A DNA stretch of 64,000 nt from Cornus controversa (Eukaryota > Streptophyta > Magnoliopsida > Cornales > Cornaceae): assembly GCA_026545225.1 (NCBI GenBank), contig CM048849.1, positions 34,928,836 to 34,992,835 on the forward strand. The letters are read 5' to 3'. A program made the translations under genes and the position numbers. This document shows, in pieces, positions 10,391 to 22,584 of the stretch (the stretch's first letter is position 1; every line of letters begins with the position of its first letter). The notes under the pieces were generated by a model. The model was not told where the DNA came from. It was given only the letters and a program-made list of their open reading frames with translations, and ran no database searches.

Positions 10391-11255
10391 ATCTATACAT
10401 GTATGCATATGTTTTCTTTATTTTGAACTTAAAGAATGTGTTCATTGTTGGATGATAAGGGTTTGTTGGAACAATGTATAAGATGATTTTACTTCTGAAA
10501 ACATGAACTAAATAGGAAATGACTAGTATGTATATATCTATACCTATTAAGGTATCAAAAGATTAAATGATGGCATGTTAGGATTACTTAAACTTGATAT
10601 TATATCATGTTATGTTTATTTCTGCTGAACTTCAGAAATGTGATCACTTTTGCATAATAAGGATTTGGGTGGAATATTATAATTAATGATTGTTGTTTTG
10701 AAAACATGAAACTGGAATAAGAATAGCTTGTATGTTAAATCTATTATTTTCTTTTGTGTCCCTTATACTGAGGGTATGTATATTGGTTCTCTGATTGGGA
10801 TGTAGTAGATAGAACTTGCTCGTGGGTTTAACCCACTTTGTTGATATTTCAGGTTTCAGACAGGTTCCACTGCAAGGATAGTGTTTTAGGGTTAGTTGTG
10901 GCAGACATCTCTTCTCATCGGTCACAGGGTAGAAACCTATACTCTTATTCAAGGGTCAGACTATGAACTCTTTTGGAGGTTTTGGTTGTTGGTTTTAAAT
11001 TAGAGTCTTAAACTTGTGTTTATTCTGGTTAAGGGGTCCTTGCGTTACGGGACTTCCAAATTGTATTACCAGGCATATAACTATTTATTTATCGGTTATT
11101 TTAATTCAGTGAAATTTTCTGTTCAGCTTTTAGAATTTATTTTAATTTGTCTTTTGTATTTTATGCTTGTTGCTACCAGTTGTATGTATCTCCCAGGTTT
11201 TGTGTATGAGACTGGCCACCTCATGCGCAAAATTTTCTGAGGGTATTTCATGTCT

Positions 11256-11830
11256 ATTATCATTAACTATTTTTTCTGAGTTAGAATTAGTCTGAGTTAG
11301 CTTTAGCATCAGTTGATTCACTTCATATAGTAGTTCCTTTACATTTGAAGCCACCAGGCCCCTTCTCATTACAACTGAAATAGGTCGACCCATCTTGTCT
11401 GTACCAATGAACTTGATTGGAACGAAAGTTTCATCATAAAGAGCGGCCTCAGATGCGTATACTTTAGTCACAAAAGGCTTATTATCAGCCTTTATTATTT
11501 TGACTTCATCTCCATCCCAAAGAATCAACATTTGATGGAGCGATGACAAGATACAGATATTGGGGTGAATCTAATCGCGGCCCAAAAGTAAGTTATAGGC
11601 TGCTGTTGATTCAATGATGAAGAAGGCAGTAAATGAAGATCATCCACCAACATTGATTTCTAAAGGAAGTATTCCTTTAGTGTTAGTGGATCCACCATTG
11701 AATTCGCTGATCGTAACATCTGTAGGAAGCACATCTTCCATGTTTTTTCCCAAAGTCTTTATTGTGGTTGATGGAATAACATTTACCATGGATCCATTAT
11801 AGACCAGTACTCAGTTGATTGGTTGGCCTT
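11256..11830 (-). pseudogene. Tat-type retroviral-like protease and downstream linker
   Basis: The minus strand reads VLVYNGSMVNVIPSTTI, then LPLEINVGG, FIIESTAAYNLLLGRD and IHPNICILSSLHQMLILWDGDEVKI. This is the aspartic protease fold of Tat-type gypsy pol, with the conserved LLGR(D/P)WIH region after it. In family members the active site reads D-[NDG]-G-S; here the aspartate position is Tyr (VYNGS), so the catalytic residue is gone. Stops occur near 11572 and 11733. The protease would cleave the gag-pol polyprotein. The frame continues into the solo LTR at 11250. Confidence 0.75.
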
Positions 11831-11834
11831 CTAC

Positions 11835-12640
11835 CTAAACTTTAATGTACAGAGGCGTTAGTTGTTGAGTCATGGCCAATGGTGGTTTTTCTAATACAAC
11901 CTTGTCGGTCAACAAGGAACCTTCCTTAGAAACTGATGACTTATTGATCAATGCTACTTCTGATGTATCTTCCTGAGTCGAGTGATTATTCTCAAACTCT
12001 ATATGATTATTTATAGCACATACTTGGCTGGGTTTCGCCTGGAAAATAGCTGGTAAAATGAATGCCATGTTGCACACAATTTTCTCTGGGAAATTCCTGA
12101 ACTTGATTCTATATCTTGCCATATATTTTGGATCTTGGTTTGACTGGTCCCCTTCTTGGGAAGGCTCTTTTTTGACAAAGGTCATAGATGTATCTATTGT
12201 TTCATCTAATGAAGGTTCTTGACCTCGGCCGTTAGCCAATATTACTTGGTTGTCAGCCTATATTTGTCTTAGTTCGGCTCTCTTTCTTTGCGTTATCCGC
12301 TTTTAAGGATAAGTAAGAGTGCTTTTTGGTACCATGTGTCTAGAAAATTTGGGATGAGTTACTTTTGTCCAATGGTTATGGGCAACCACATGTGGTTTTA
12401 TCATTCATGGTGTATGAGAGCCAAATTCTTTTCTTTCCCACCTTATTGGCTGATCTGGTATCCCTCTCTTGAACCTTGGTGGATTATGATGAACATGAAG
12501 CATCCTGTCAAACATCTCTTTATCTCTGTGCATGGTGACTCCTTCTCGTGGTTTGATTTTTTGGAAGATCGATTGATTTAAAGCCAATGAGGATGGTCGA
12601 TCTTGAGGGAACACGGTCCTTTCATGGATACTTTTTCGTT
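11835..12640 (-). pseudogene. Tat-type gag C-terminal / gag-protease linker
   Basis: The minus strand carries HRDKEMFDRMLHVHHNPPRFKRG and later ADNQVILANGRGQEP and FRNFPEKIVCNMAFILPAIF. These are segments I associate with the region between gag and protease in plant Tat-type polyproteins. There is one frame break between about 12240 and 12405. The structural gag capsid core is not present; the reading stops at the start of Athila element A at 12650. This region would be part of the coat/polyprotein and has no enzyme motif. Confidence 0.6.
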
Positions 12641-12649
12641 TGCCTTGCT

Positions 12650-14124
12650 TGATCGACGTTGAATGTTATGCATTCTAGCCTCTTAATTTGCATATTTTAT
12701 TCTCTTAGTGATAGATTATTTTGTGATTTTACTTCATTTTAGTGTTTTCTGTATTTTCAGGGCCTTAATGATTATTTCAGTTAAAATCATGATTTTGGAC
12801 TTTTAAAGATGACATGCAAGAGGGTTATATGAAGCCTACAGCAAATGGATCCATTCATCTCCAAATTTTAACTCAAATCAGCCTAAGGAGGAGGTCCAAG
12901 AGAATTCCAACTGCTTAAGGAGATTACGGGCCTGAATCTCAATTCTGCGCTTAATATAATTTTTAATCCCATTTTAGAAAATGGACCAGAAGTTTTATTA
13001 TCGAGCCTCAAATTGACTTAATTCACGTATAAGTTAAACGAAATTTGATTCTGGACACTTTTGTATTTCACAAAAATGCTATGAATCGGACTTCTAGTGG
13101 GTCAAAAGTTGGGCTGAACATCAGTAGAAAAATTCACCTGTTTAGTGCTGTTGGAAACCCTAATTATTTCGTAATTGGATTAGGACTTTGTGGATTCTCT
13201 TGGGAGTTTAAGAGGGAGAATGGCAGGCTATTTTGGGAGAGCTGAGAGACACTTTTGAAGACCGAATTTGCAGAGCTTAGGAGTGGAGAACCATTGGAGA
13301 ACGAACTCTTGCCCATATTTTATGAAGATGATGCCTTCTTACTCAACTGTTGAAGCTTATTCTTCTACCATGAGCGGCTAGTTCATCCACTAGGGTTTTG
13401 ATGTAGCCCTAACTAAGCATCAATGGTTTGATTGTTTTAATTATTGGAAATTTTTGTAGACATGCATAGTTGTGTAATTAAGAGGATTCTTCTTATAGAA
13501 TTAAGGTATAAAAGTCTTATAAATTCAGTTTCAATGATTTCTTTTCTTGTCTTAGATATTTAGTTGTTGTTATTGAACTTAATCTTTCTTATTTTCTGTG
13601 ATTATGAGAGCGATTATTATACAATGGTAATAACTGAATATATCGTTAAATGCTTTGATGGAGTATGCCTATAGAAGATGGACCATGCTGCACCCTAGGG
13701 TAGAGTAGTTAGGCAGATGGCACATCCCAATCGAACATAGTCCATGACTTAGCCTTAATCATATGTTATCTTCTTGACAGATGAAGGTGAGCTTGTCACC
13801 ACCGACACCACTTATAATTTTCCATAGTTAGTTCAATTGGCCATTGATTATGAAGTTAGTGGTGAAGTTAATAATCCTAAATTTATCTAATATTTTTTAC
13901 ACTTTCTATTTTCTCTTGTTTTAGTTTAATTGCTTCTTTAATTAGTTAAGATATAAAAATCAAAATTCTTCTCTTTAAAATTTAATTAGAATTAATTCTG
14001 TATACCAACTCATTCAGACTATAATCCCTGAGGTTTGACACCCCTTTTGATAGTCCTATTCTGCAAGGAATTTGCTCTTTTGCGAAGTGTGGTAATTTTA
14101 ATTGATACACTTACCAACGAATCA
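12650..14124 (+). mobile_element. 5' LTR of Athila-like element A
   Basis: It starts TGATCGACGTTGAATG, like the LTR starts of elements B and D, and ends in AACGAATCA just before the primer binding site. Length is 1475 bp. It cuts into the minus-strand Tat gag region. The five bases before it are TTGCT. Its partner LTR and second TSD copy are missing from the window. Confidence 0.85.
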
Positions 14125-14129
14125 ATTTT

Positions 14130-14147
14130 TGGCGCCATTCCCGGGGA
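14130..14147 (+). promoter_or_regulatory. Primer binding site of element A
   Basis: TGGCGCCATTCCCGGGGA sits 5 bases after the LTR end. It differs at two positions from the version in element B. This sequence type pairs with the 3' end of the tRNA (tRNA-Asp as reported for Athila-like elements) that primes minus-strand DNA synthesis. Confidence 0.8.
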
Positions 14148-14271
14148 TTATTTGTTTGATTGATTGGATTTTACAGAATTAATTCTAATTAAATTTTTAG
14201 TTTACAATTTTTTTTATATTTTTGCTTTTAATTTTGTTTTTGTTTTCTTTTCAGGTACTTTTTGTTAATAT

Positions 14272-15970
14272 ATGCAAGGTCATCGTTCCATGGCTGATCC
14301 TTTGATACCTCTTGATCCTGAGCCTGAACGTACTCTCAGACAACAGAGGAACATTCCTGTTGGAACTATTGTACAAGAGAAATAATTCATTGAAGACATA
14401 GCGCAAGAAAGGAATAACAATATTGTTCCCAATGCTGCTGGCGAAAGGGCTAGATTGCTCAAGGATTACTATGTTCCTGAGACATACACTTGACCAGCCA
14501 ATTTCCAACTGCCCAATGTCATAGCACAGAATTATGAGATCAAGTCCAGCATTATTCAGATGCTTCCATCATATTTTAGACTGACTCGGGAGGACCCTTA
14601 CAAGCATCTAGATGAATTCATATAAGTGTGCTCAATTATCAAAATTTACAAATTCTCTGAAGATGCTTTCGAAATGAGACTTTTTTCATTCTCCTTGAAG
14701 GACAAAGTAAAGTATTGGTTCAATTCTCTACCGGCAGGTTCTATCATGATTTGGACTCAAATGCAACATGAGTTCCTTAAGAAGTATTTTTTGATAGGGA
14801 AGACCAATCAGTTTAGACAGGCTATCACTAGTTTCTCCTAACATGAGGGGGAACAATTCTATGAGACATGGGAAAGATTCAAGGACCTTCTTAGGAAGTG
14901 CCCTCATCATTAGGTTTCGAGGTGGCAACTAGTGTAGAGTTTCCATAAAAGGGCTTACAGAAGCCAACAGACAGATGGTTGATAAGTCTTATGGAGGTAC
15001 TTTTATGTTGAAGAGTGAAGAAGAGGCGTGGATCTTATTTGAAAATCTTAGTGATAACTCTCTACAACATGTATCCTCTACTTATTCTAGTAGACCTGCC
15101 ACTACAAGGAAGATTGATGAGATTTTTGAGGTTGGTACTACAAAAGCTATGCCAATTGACATTAATTTAATTACACAGAAAGTGGCTGCAATTATGGCTG
15201 CCAATCAAGCTCCTTCTATTTCAAATCCTTCATTGCTAGGCCCTTGTGAATTTTACTCTAGTCCTATGCATAATGTTAACAATTGTCCTTCTATTGGATA
15301 ATTTTTTGATCTTCAATATGAGCAAGTCCAAGCTGCATTCACTGGACCAATGAATCCTCCACATGGTAATACTTACAATCCAACATAGAGGAATCATCCT
15401 GGTTTTTCCTACAGTAACCAAGGGGCAGCAATGCAACCTACATATCAACCTAGGAATTATGTACCTCAACAGCAGTATTAAGCACAAGTTCCTATGGCAC
15501 AAAATTTTTTTGGCTCTATAAGACAAGCTGACACTTGCCATAACAAAGTTTGAGAAGTTCGACTCCATTGTTGAGACAATGCATGCTACTGCTGCAGTAG
15601 TGCAGTCTACAGCTTAACTAATACATTCTTACTCTCAATCTATTGCCAAACTGGAATCTTAGTTTGGACAACTTGCTAATGCTTTGAGTAGAAGAGAAGA
15701 AGAAAAGCTCCTTAGTCAACCAGTTACTAATCCTAGAGAGATGCATGCTTCCATAAGTAACCCACACCATAAGTAGGTTCAAGCTATTACCAATTTGAGA
15801 AGTGGCAAGGTAATTGAAAATAAGGTGGGGGGAGAAAAAGAAAGAAGAAGAAAAAGTGACCATAAGTCTAAGTGCTGAAAATTCATATGAGCCCAAGGCT
15901 CCTTTCCCACAATGTTTTCTTAAAACATCCAAGTTGGGGAAACAATGGGACAAGGTGCATGGCATGATGG
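14272..15970 (+). pseudogene. gag of element A
   Basis: The frame opens MQGHRSMADPLIPLDPE, with the same MQG(H/R)RS start seen in element C. Landmarks in order are RARLLKDYYVPETY, NYEIKSSIIQMLP, MRLFSFSLKDKVKYWF, FLKKYFLIGKTNQFRQAI and LKSEEEAWILFENL. These match the Athila gag capsid-like region that packages element RNA. At about 15242 the zinc-knuckle-like motif reads CEFYSSPMHNVNNC: the second Cys is Tyr, whereas B has an intact C-x2-C-x4-H-x4-C. At least six in-frame stops and a frameshift near 14945 break it. Confidence 0.85.
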
Positions 15971-16626
15971 AAGTGTTTCAACAATTAAGGATTAATTTAC
16001 CACTCCTTCATGCCATCAAGCAGATTCCTCCTTATGCAAAATTTTTGAAAGACTTGTGCACTCAGAAGAGGTGTTCTAAATGTCATGTGCCAAAGAAGGT
16101 CATGATGTCACCACAAGTGAGTTCTATTATTCAGCATTGCACTCCTCCCAAGTAGAAAGATCCTGGTTCTCCAACTATCTCATGCATCATTGGGGAGCAC
16201 CATGTGGATAAAGCTTTTCTTAATTTGGGTACAAGTGTGAACTTGCTGCCCTATTTAGTTTACTTACAGTTGGGCTTGGGAGAATTGAAGCCTACCTCGG
16301 TGGTACTGCAATTTGTTGATAGATCAACAAAGCAACCCCGTGGGATCATTGAAGATATGCTCATTAGAGTAGACAAGTTCTACTTTCTAGTTGATTTTAT
16401 TATACTTGACATTGAGCCAGTTCATAATACGAGGAGGCATATTCCAGTCATCTTTGGACGACCTTTCTTAGCTACTACGGATGCTTGCATAAATTGTAGG
16501 TCGGGGATCATGGATATCTTATTTGGCAACATGAAGGTTAAGCTTAATATCTTCAATGTTGTTGAAAACCCTCTAGACCAGTCTGATGTTTTCCTCATAG
16601 ATTCGGTGAATGATTGTGAACCTTGA
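15971..16626 (+). pseudogene. Protease region of element A
   Basis: The pre-protease motif INLPLLHAIKQIPPYAKFLKDLCTQ and VSSIIQHCTPPK lead to FLNLGTSVNLLPY at about 16216-16250, then IPVIFGRPFLATTDACINCRSG. This is the Athila aspartic protease that processes gag-pol. The active-site aspartate (DLGASVNLLPY in element D) is Asn here, at 16222-16224. A stop separates the lead-in from the core near 16155. The linker continues to a stop at 16624. RT and RNase H should follow but are absent. Confidence 0.8.
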
Positions 16627-16734
16627 GATAGAATAGAGATTCAAGGAAAAAATGAGGAAGAGAATGTGATAGAAGATTGATTCTCTAAGATTGTAGTAAA
16701 TTCTTGATGTGCTAAACTACCTAAGTAACTTCAG

Positions 16735-17797
16735 GATGAGCAACTATTTGGAGTATCCGATAACTTGATGCCATGGTATGGAGATATTGTAAATTATTTG
16801 GCCACAGGAAAAATGCCACGAGACTAGACTAAGCAAGAGCGTGACAAATTCTTTTCTAAAATTCATTATTATTTTTGGGATGATCTTGAATTGTTCAAAT
16901 ATTGTCCAGACCAGATTATTCCTCGGTGTGTCCCAGACCATGAGTTTTAAGATGTTCTTAAATTCTACCATTCATTAGTAGGTGGAGGTCACTTTAGTGC
17001 AAGAAAGACAGCGTCAAAGGTACTTCAATGTGTTTTTGGCCTTCTTTGTTTTATGATGCCTATGTCTTTGGTAAAACTTGTGATCGATGTCAAAGGTTGG
17101 GTTCTATGTCCAGATGAGATATGATGCCAATGAGCCCCATTCTGGTAGTAGAAATTTTTGATGTTTGGGGAATTGATTTCATGGGACCCTTTCCACCTTT
17201 TTTTAGCTACGAGTATATTATTGTAGGAGTAGATTACGTTTTCAAATGGGTGGAAGCCATGGCAACTCGAACCAATGATCATAAAGTGGTAATCAAATTT
17301 ATGCACGAGAATATTTTCAGTCGATTTGGAATTCCTCGAGCTTTGATCAATGATGGTGGTTCCTACTTTTGCAATAAATTCTTGAGGAGTTTGCTTGCTA
17401 GATATTCAGTGACACATAAAGTGGCAACTCCTTATCATCCTCAGATGAGTGGGCATGTGGAGCTATCCAATCAAGAAATTAAGCACATTCTAGAGAAGAT
17501 AGTGAGATCGGATAGAAGCGATTGGTCATTGTGGTTAAGTAAGGCACTGTGGGTGTATTAAACAGCTTACAAAACTCCAATCTATATGTTGCCATATCGG
17601 TTGGTGTGGGAAGGCATGTCATCTTCTAGTGAAGATCGAGCATAAGGCACTTTGGGCAATCTGAAAGTTTAACTTTGATGCGAAGAAGGTTGGAGAAGAA
17701 AGGAAATTGCAATTGAATGAATTGGAAGAGTTCAGATGTGATGCTTATGAAAGTTCACACATTTATAAAGAGAGGACAAATGCGTTCCATGATAGAC
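16735..17797 (+). pseudogene. Integrase of element A, N-terminal and core part
   Basis: After a gap where RT/RNase H should be, the frame resumes with LFGVSDNLMPWYGDIVNYLATG. The zinc-binding region follows (HSLVGGGHFSARKTASKVLQC, then a frameshift near 17050). The catalytic core is at 17121-17561. The DDE acids are visible: D in [10 protein letters not shown] in [11 protein letters not shown] and E in [11 protein letters not shown]. Integrase joins element DNA to the chromosome. A stop at 17559 and frameshifts interrupt it. At 17797 the gene is cut by element B and resumes at 25292. Confidence 0.85.
17793..17797. repeat. TSD of element B (left copy)
   Basis: TAGAC, repeated at 25287-25291. 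Removing element B and one copy restores a continuous reading frame in A's integrase across this point. Confidence 0.95.
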
Positions 17798-19209
17798 TGA
17801 TCAGCGTTGAATGTTGATCATTCTAATCCCTTAACTTGTGTATTTTATTCTCTTAGTGATATATTATTTTGTTATTTTACTTCATTTTAGTGCTTTCTGT
17901 TTTTTTAGGGCCTTAATGATTATTTCAGTTAAAACCATGATTTTGGACTTTTAAATATGACATGCAACAGGGGTAGATGAAGCCTACATCAAAGGGATCA
18001 ATTCAACTCCATAATTTAGCTCAAAATAGCCCAAGGAAGAGGTCCAAGAGAATTATAACTGTTGAAGGGTATTTCGGGCTGAAATCCAATTCTGTGTGTA
18101 ATACAGTTTTAATCCCATTTTGAAAAATAGTCTGAAACTCTTATTTTTGAGCATCAAATTGACTCAATTCTTATATAGGTTGAACGAAATTCAATTCTGG
18201 ACACTTTTGTATTTCATGTAAAGTTTGTGAATCGGACTTCTAAAGGGTCAAATGTTAGGCCGAAAGTCAATAGAAAAACTCACCTGATTAGGGGCTGCGG
18301 GAAACCCTAATTGTCTCCTAATTAGGTGGGGACTCTTCATATTCTCTTGACTATTAATAGTGATGAATTGGGGCTATATTGAAGAGGTTGGCAGCAAATT
18401 TGAAGAGCTTTTGGAGTGGAGATTCATTGGAGAACAAGGCATATCATGAGCGGCTAGTTCAGCCACCAGGGTTTTGATGTAGCCCTAACTAAACATCACT
18501 GGTTTGATTGTTCTAATTATTGGAAATTTTTGTATTAATTCATAGATTGTGTGATTTAGAGGATTCTTTTTATAAAATTGAGCAATAAAAGTGTTATAAA
18601 TTCAGTTCAATGATTTCTTATCTTGTCTTAAATACTTGATTGTTGTTATTGAACTCGTCCCTCTTATTTTTTGTGATCGTGAGAGTGATTATTACACAAT
18701 AGTTTTCATTGAATATATCATTAAAAGCTTTGATAGATTATGCCTAGAGAAGATAGACTATACTGCACCATAGAGTAGAGTAGTTAGACAGATGTCTCAT
18801 ACCAATTAAAGATAGTCCATGACTTAGCCTTAATCATATGTTATCTTCTTGACCGATGAAGGTGAGCTTGTAGCCACCGACACCACTTATGCATGATATG
18901 ATTCCCCATAGTTAGTTCAATTGGCCATTGATTGTGAAATTAGTGGTGAAATCAATAACCCTAGATTTATCTTATATTCTCTACACTTAATAGTTTTTCT
19001 TGCTTTTGTTCAATTACTTAATTAGATAATTTAGATATAAAAATCAGCAACTTATCTCTTTTAAATTTAATTAGAATTAGTCTTAACAATTCAACTCAAT
19101 CAGACCATAGTCCCTGAGGTTTGACACTCCTTTTGATAGCCTATTCTTCAAGGAATTCGTTCTATTGTGAAGTGTGGTAATTTTAATTGACACTCACAAC
19201 ACACGATCA
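17798..19209 (+). repeat. 5' LTR of element B
   Basis: TGATCAGCGTTGAATG ... ACACGATCA. It matches the LTR at 23873-25286 along its whole length. Confidence 0.93.
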
Positions 19210-19213
19210 ATTT

Positions 19214-19231
19214 TGGCGCCGTTGCCGGGGA
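19214..19231 (+). promoter_or_regulatory. Primer binding site of element B
   Basis: TGGCGCCGTTGCCGGGGA, four bases after the LTR. This is the least altered copy of this site in the window; A, C and D each carry one or two changes. Confidence 0.9.
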
Positions 19232-19473
19232 CTGTTTATTTGATTGTTTGGATTTTTAGAATTAGTTCCAATTGGATTTTTAGTTTAGTAATTTTTATTT
19301 TTATTTTTTTTATGTTGTTTTTATTTTATTATTTTTTCAAGTACTAATTTGTTTTGTTTTGTTTTTTTTTAGTTTAGAATTTTTATTTTTGCTACTAAAC
19401 TAATTTATTTTTATTTTTTTTTCGGTACTTCAATCACCATACCATTGAGCAAGAGGAAGAGATTATTGACATC

Positions 19474-21335
19474 ATGGCTAGTGTGCCTAATAATAATGAG
19501 GACAACAATATTGTGCCTAATGCTATTGTAGAGAGGGCAAGATTGCTCAGAGACTACTATGTCCCAGAGACTTATAACTCACCAGCTGGATTTCAATTGC
19601 CTAATGTCTCTGCACAGAACTATGAGATCAAGCCTAGTATCATTCAGATGTTGCCATCCTACTGTGGCTGACTCATAAGGATCCGTACAAGTACTTAGAT
19701 GATTTTATAGAAGTTTGCTCATTACCATTACCGAAAATTCATAACTTCTCAGAAGATGCTTTTCAGATGCTACTTTTTCCATTATCTCTAAAGGAAAAGG
19801 CCAAGTATTAGTTCAGATCTCTACCGGTAAGTTCTATCACTACATGGACTCAAATGCAAAATGAGTTTTTGAAGAAATATTTTCCGATAGGGAGGACCAA
19901 TCAATTCAGACGTGCTACCGTTGGTTTCTCTCAATTTGAGGGGGAACAATTTTATAAGACATGGAAGAGATTCAAGGACCTTCTTAGGAAGTGTCCTCAT
20001 CATCAAGTTCCTAAGTGGCAACTAGTGCAGAGTTTTCATGAAGGGCTGACAGAAGCCAATAGACAGATAGTTGATGCATCTTGGGGAGGTACTTTTATGT
20101 TGAAGAGTGAAGAAGAGGCGTGGACCTTAATTTAAAAATCTTAGTGACAACTCTCTACAACATGTATCCTCTACTCGTTCTAGCAGACCTGCCACTACAA
20201 GGAAAACTGTTGGAATTTTTGAGGTTAATGCTTCAGAAGTTATGCCAACCGACATTGATTTAATTGCATAGCAGGTAGCAGCAATTATAGCTGCCAATCA
20301 AGCTCCTTATACTTCAAACTCTTCATTGCTAGGCCCTTGTGAATTTTGTTCTAGTCTTATGCATAATGTGAATAATTGTCGTTCAATTGGGCAATTTTCT
20401 AATATTCAACATGAGCAAGTCCAAGCTGCATTCACTGGACCAATGAATCTTCCACGAGGTAATACTTACAATTCTATATGGAGGAATCATCCTAGTTTTT
20501 CCTACAGTAACCAAGGGGCAGCAATGCAACCTACATATCAGCCTAGGAATTTTGTACCTCAACAACAATTCCAAACACAAGTTCCTGTGGTACAAATAAT
20601 TTCTGCTATTGAAGACAAGTTGACATTTATCTTAGCAAAATTTGAGAATCTAGATTCCATTATAGAGATAATGCAAGCTACTGCAGCAACAGTACAATCT
20701 ACAGTTCAGCTAGTACACTCTCATTCTCAATTGATTGCCAAATTGGAATCTCATTTTGGACAACTTGTCAATGCCGTGAGTAGAAGAGAAGAAATGAAAC
20801 TATCAAGCCAACCAGTTGCCAACCCAAGAGGGGTTCATGTCCTCAACAATATTTCTTCTTCAAGCAACTTACACCATGAGCATGTTCAAGCCATTACCAC
20901 TTTTAGAAGTGGAAAAATAAGAGACAACAAGGTGGGGGAGAAGAAGCGTGATGAAGAAGAGGTGACAAAGAGTCCTAATTCTGAAATTTCTTATGAGCCT
21001 AAGGTGAAGTTAAATACTTTCAATGCCATTCAACATCCTCTAGATGACAGTGAAAGTTTCTTCATGGATGGCTTTGATGATTATGTGGAAGAGGTTGACT
21101 CATTTGCTATATCTCAAGATATTGGGAAGTTCACTATAGGGGTGAATACTTTACTCAATGTAGTAGTCATGAAAAATACTCCACCTTGGAGGATTCCGAT
21201 TGAGCCATTGCCTTTTATTTCTAGCACTCCTCAACTGACATCATTAGAGTCTCCTCCATGGGTAAAATTGAAACATCTTCGTCAAGGCAGAGAGATGTGT
21301 TTTTCAAAGCTAATGAGACCATTTCAGTTACCTTG
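19474..21335 (+). pseudogene. gag of element B, joined to the end of protease by deletion
   Basis: It starts MASVPNNNEDNN, then RARLLRDYYVPETYNSPAGF, FLKKYFPIGRTNQFRRAT, WKRFKDLLRKCPHH and SEEEAWTL. Frameshifts near 19670 and 20110 and a few stops break it. The last third (20326-21335) is one open frame of 336 codons. It holds an intact zinc knuckle CEFCSSLMHNVNNC (C-x2-C-x4-H-x4-C), a Gln-rich stretch and a coiled-coil-like segment. At SYEPK|VKLNTFN the frame jumps from the gag-protease linker to the protease C-terminus, skipping the catalytic part. After SLESPPWVKL the pol remainder is missing. It would bind and package RNA if intact. Confidence 0.85.
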
Positions 21336-22562
21336 AGTTTGGTACAAGGAAGAAGGATCATATCGGAAGGACGATGTTAAATCTCCTCAAGAGATGTGGC
21401 ATTGGATGAACTTTCAATTGAAGTCGATGATCGTCGCCTATGGACATTAAATTGTAGGATTTGTATGTATTTCTATCCTTTAATTTCTTTAGTTTTCTTT
21501 TATTTTTATTTTTTTTAATTTTTAGTTTATGTTTTTTTTTTCTTCCATTATTAGTTGCGTTTTAATGTGTTTTTTTTTAGTTTTTGATATATAAGTTGCT
21601 TACGGGGGATGTCAAGAGGTGTGCCGAGGTATTTGGACTCAAAATAGGTGAAAAATAAAGGTCGTAGTTGACCTTGGGCGATAGATACTTTGAAAATACC
21701 CTTCCCAGTCGACCCTTGGCGATAAAGACTCAACAGGCTCCAACAGGGGGGATCGATCGCCCCTTTGAAGGGGGATCGATCGCCCCCATTATTTGGCCAA
21801 GAGAGGAGACTACTAGTTGGGCGATTGATGGCCCAACCCAAGGGGGATCAATCGCCCCAACCCCATATGGCCCAACTACTACATTTTTGCTCTACTTAAG
21901 GGCCTCCTCAAGACCTACTTGCTCCTATCTGAATTTTAAGGTGCCACTCTTTGTGACTCTCCAACATGAATTTACACTTTAAAATCTTTCATTTTTATTT
22001 CCATACACCTACTTGATCATCATCATTATCAATTCCAACTTATTATTCTCCATTATCATTAAATTTTCAACTTTTCCATATTTCCATTTTCACAAGAGGT
22101 GTGAATTTATTGTGGAAGTGGGGTGATTTCTTTGAGGAGTTTTGTGCTTCAAGTTTGGGGGAGGACATTGCGCATTGATTGTGGGTTAGTTGGTTGATTT
22201 TGATGCTCCATTATAGCCTTGACTTAGATGTTCCGACACCACCTTCTCCTTGATTTTTCGGAGGTAATTATCTTTTGTATTTTCATTTTTATTTTTATTT
22301 TTATTTTCTTTTCTTTATTTTATTTTTCATATTGTTTTTTTTTCATCTTCAGTTGAAAAAAAAAATTCTATTTCATATTTATTTTCACCCATGTTATTTC
22401 ACTTGGTCTTGGCATTTAGTGGTTATTTTGACAGGTTGTAACATCCAAGTTATGGGGTGTGCTTGCATTGCCTTCATACAACTTGGTGTGCTCTATTTTC
22501 TTGCCACTACTCTCCAGATTCCTGGTATTCTCGTTCTTACCCTTCTCTATGATTTTATTGGG
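21336..22562 (+). other. 3' non-coding region of element B, part 1
   Basis: No gene is recognised. The first part matches the 3' region of element A (GATCGTCGCCTATGGACATT ... TTGTATGTATTTC). It carries the palindromic GATCGATC array and, at about 22148-22164, an internal CAAGTTTGGGGGAGG purine tract. An open frame at 22275-22670 is T-rich low complexity and is not called as a gene. Confidence 0.7.
21746..21858. repeat. GGGGGATCGATCGCCCC near-palindrome array (element B)
   Basis: Copies at 21746-21763, 21770-21786 and 21842-21858 (GATCAATC variant), plus a related GGGCGATTGATGGCCC at 21819-21834. Each can form a short G/C-armed hairpin. Element A keeps two copies at the equivalent place. Confidence 0.9.
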
Positions 22563-22584
22563 TGTACATTGAGGACAATGTACA
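22563..22584 (+). other. Conserved 9-bp stem-loop in element B 3' region
   Basis: The arms TGTACATTG and CAATGTACA pair perfectly around an AGGA loop. An AGTTTAAGTTTG purine-rich stretch follows. The same structure recurs in elements D and C. Confidence 0.85.

Larger units (their letters stand above)
7804..11250 (+). mobile_element. Solo LTR, 3447 bp (gypsy type, Del/Tekay-like)
   Basis: The element begins TGTAATACCC and ends GGGTATTTCA, imperfect inverted ends matching at 9 of 10 positions. It is flanked by a perfect 5-bp duplication TGTCT (7799-7803 and 11251-11255). No gag/pol lies inside, so it is a solo LTR left by LTR-LTR recombination. The very long LTR with TGTAAxACCCCG at its start resembles Del/Tekay chromovirus LTRs (family call is an inference). 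It interrupts the minus-strand Tat polyprotein: protease and linker lie to the right, RT to the left. It carries two internal tandem arrays and a GC-rich island. Confidence 0.85.

Noticed and set aside
19214-19231. tRNA gene fragment
   Set aside because: It is the complement of a tRNA 3' end in the fixed PBS position after an LTR, not a tRNA gene.
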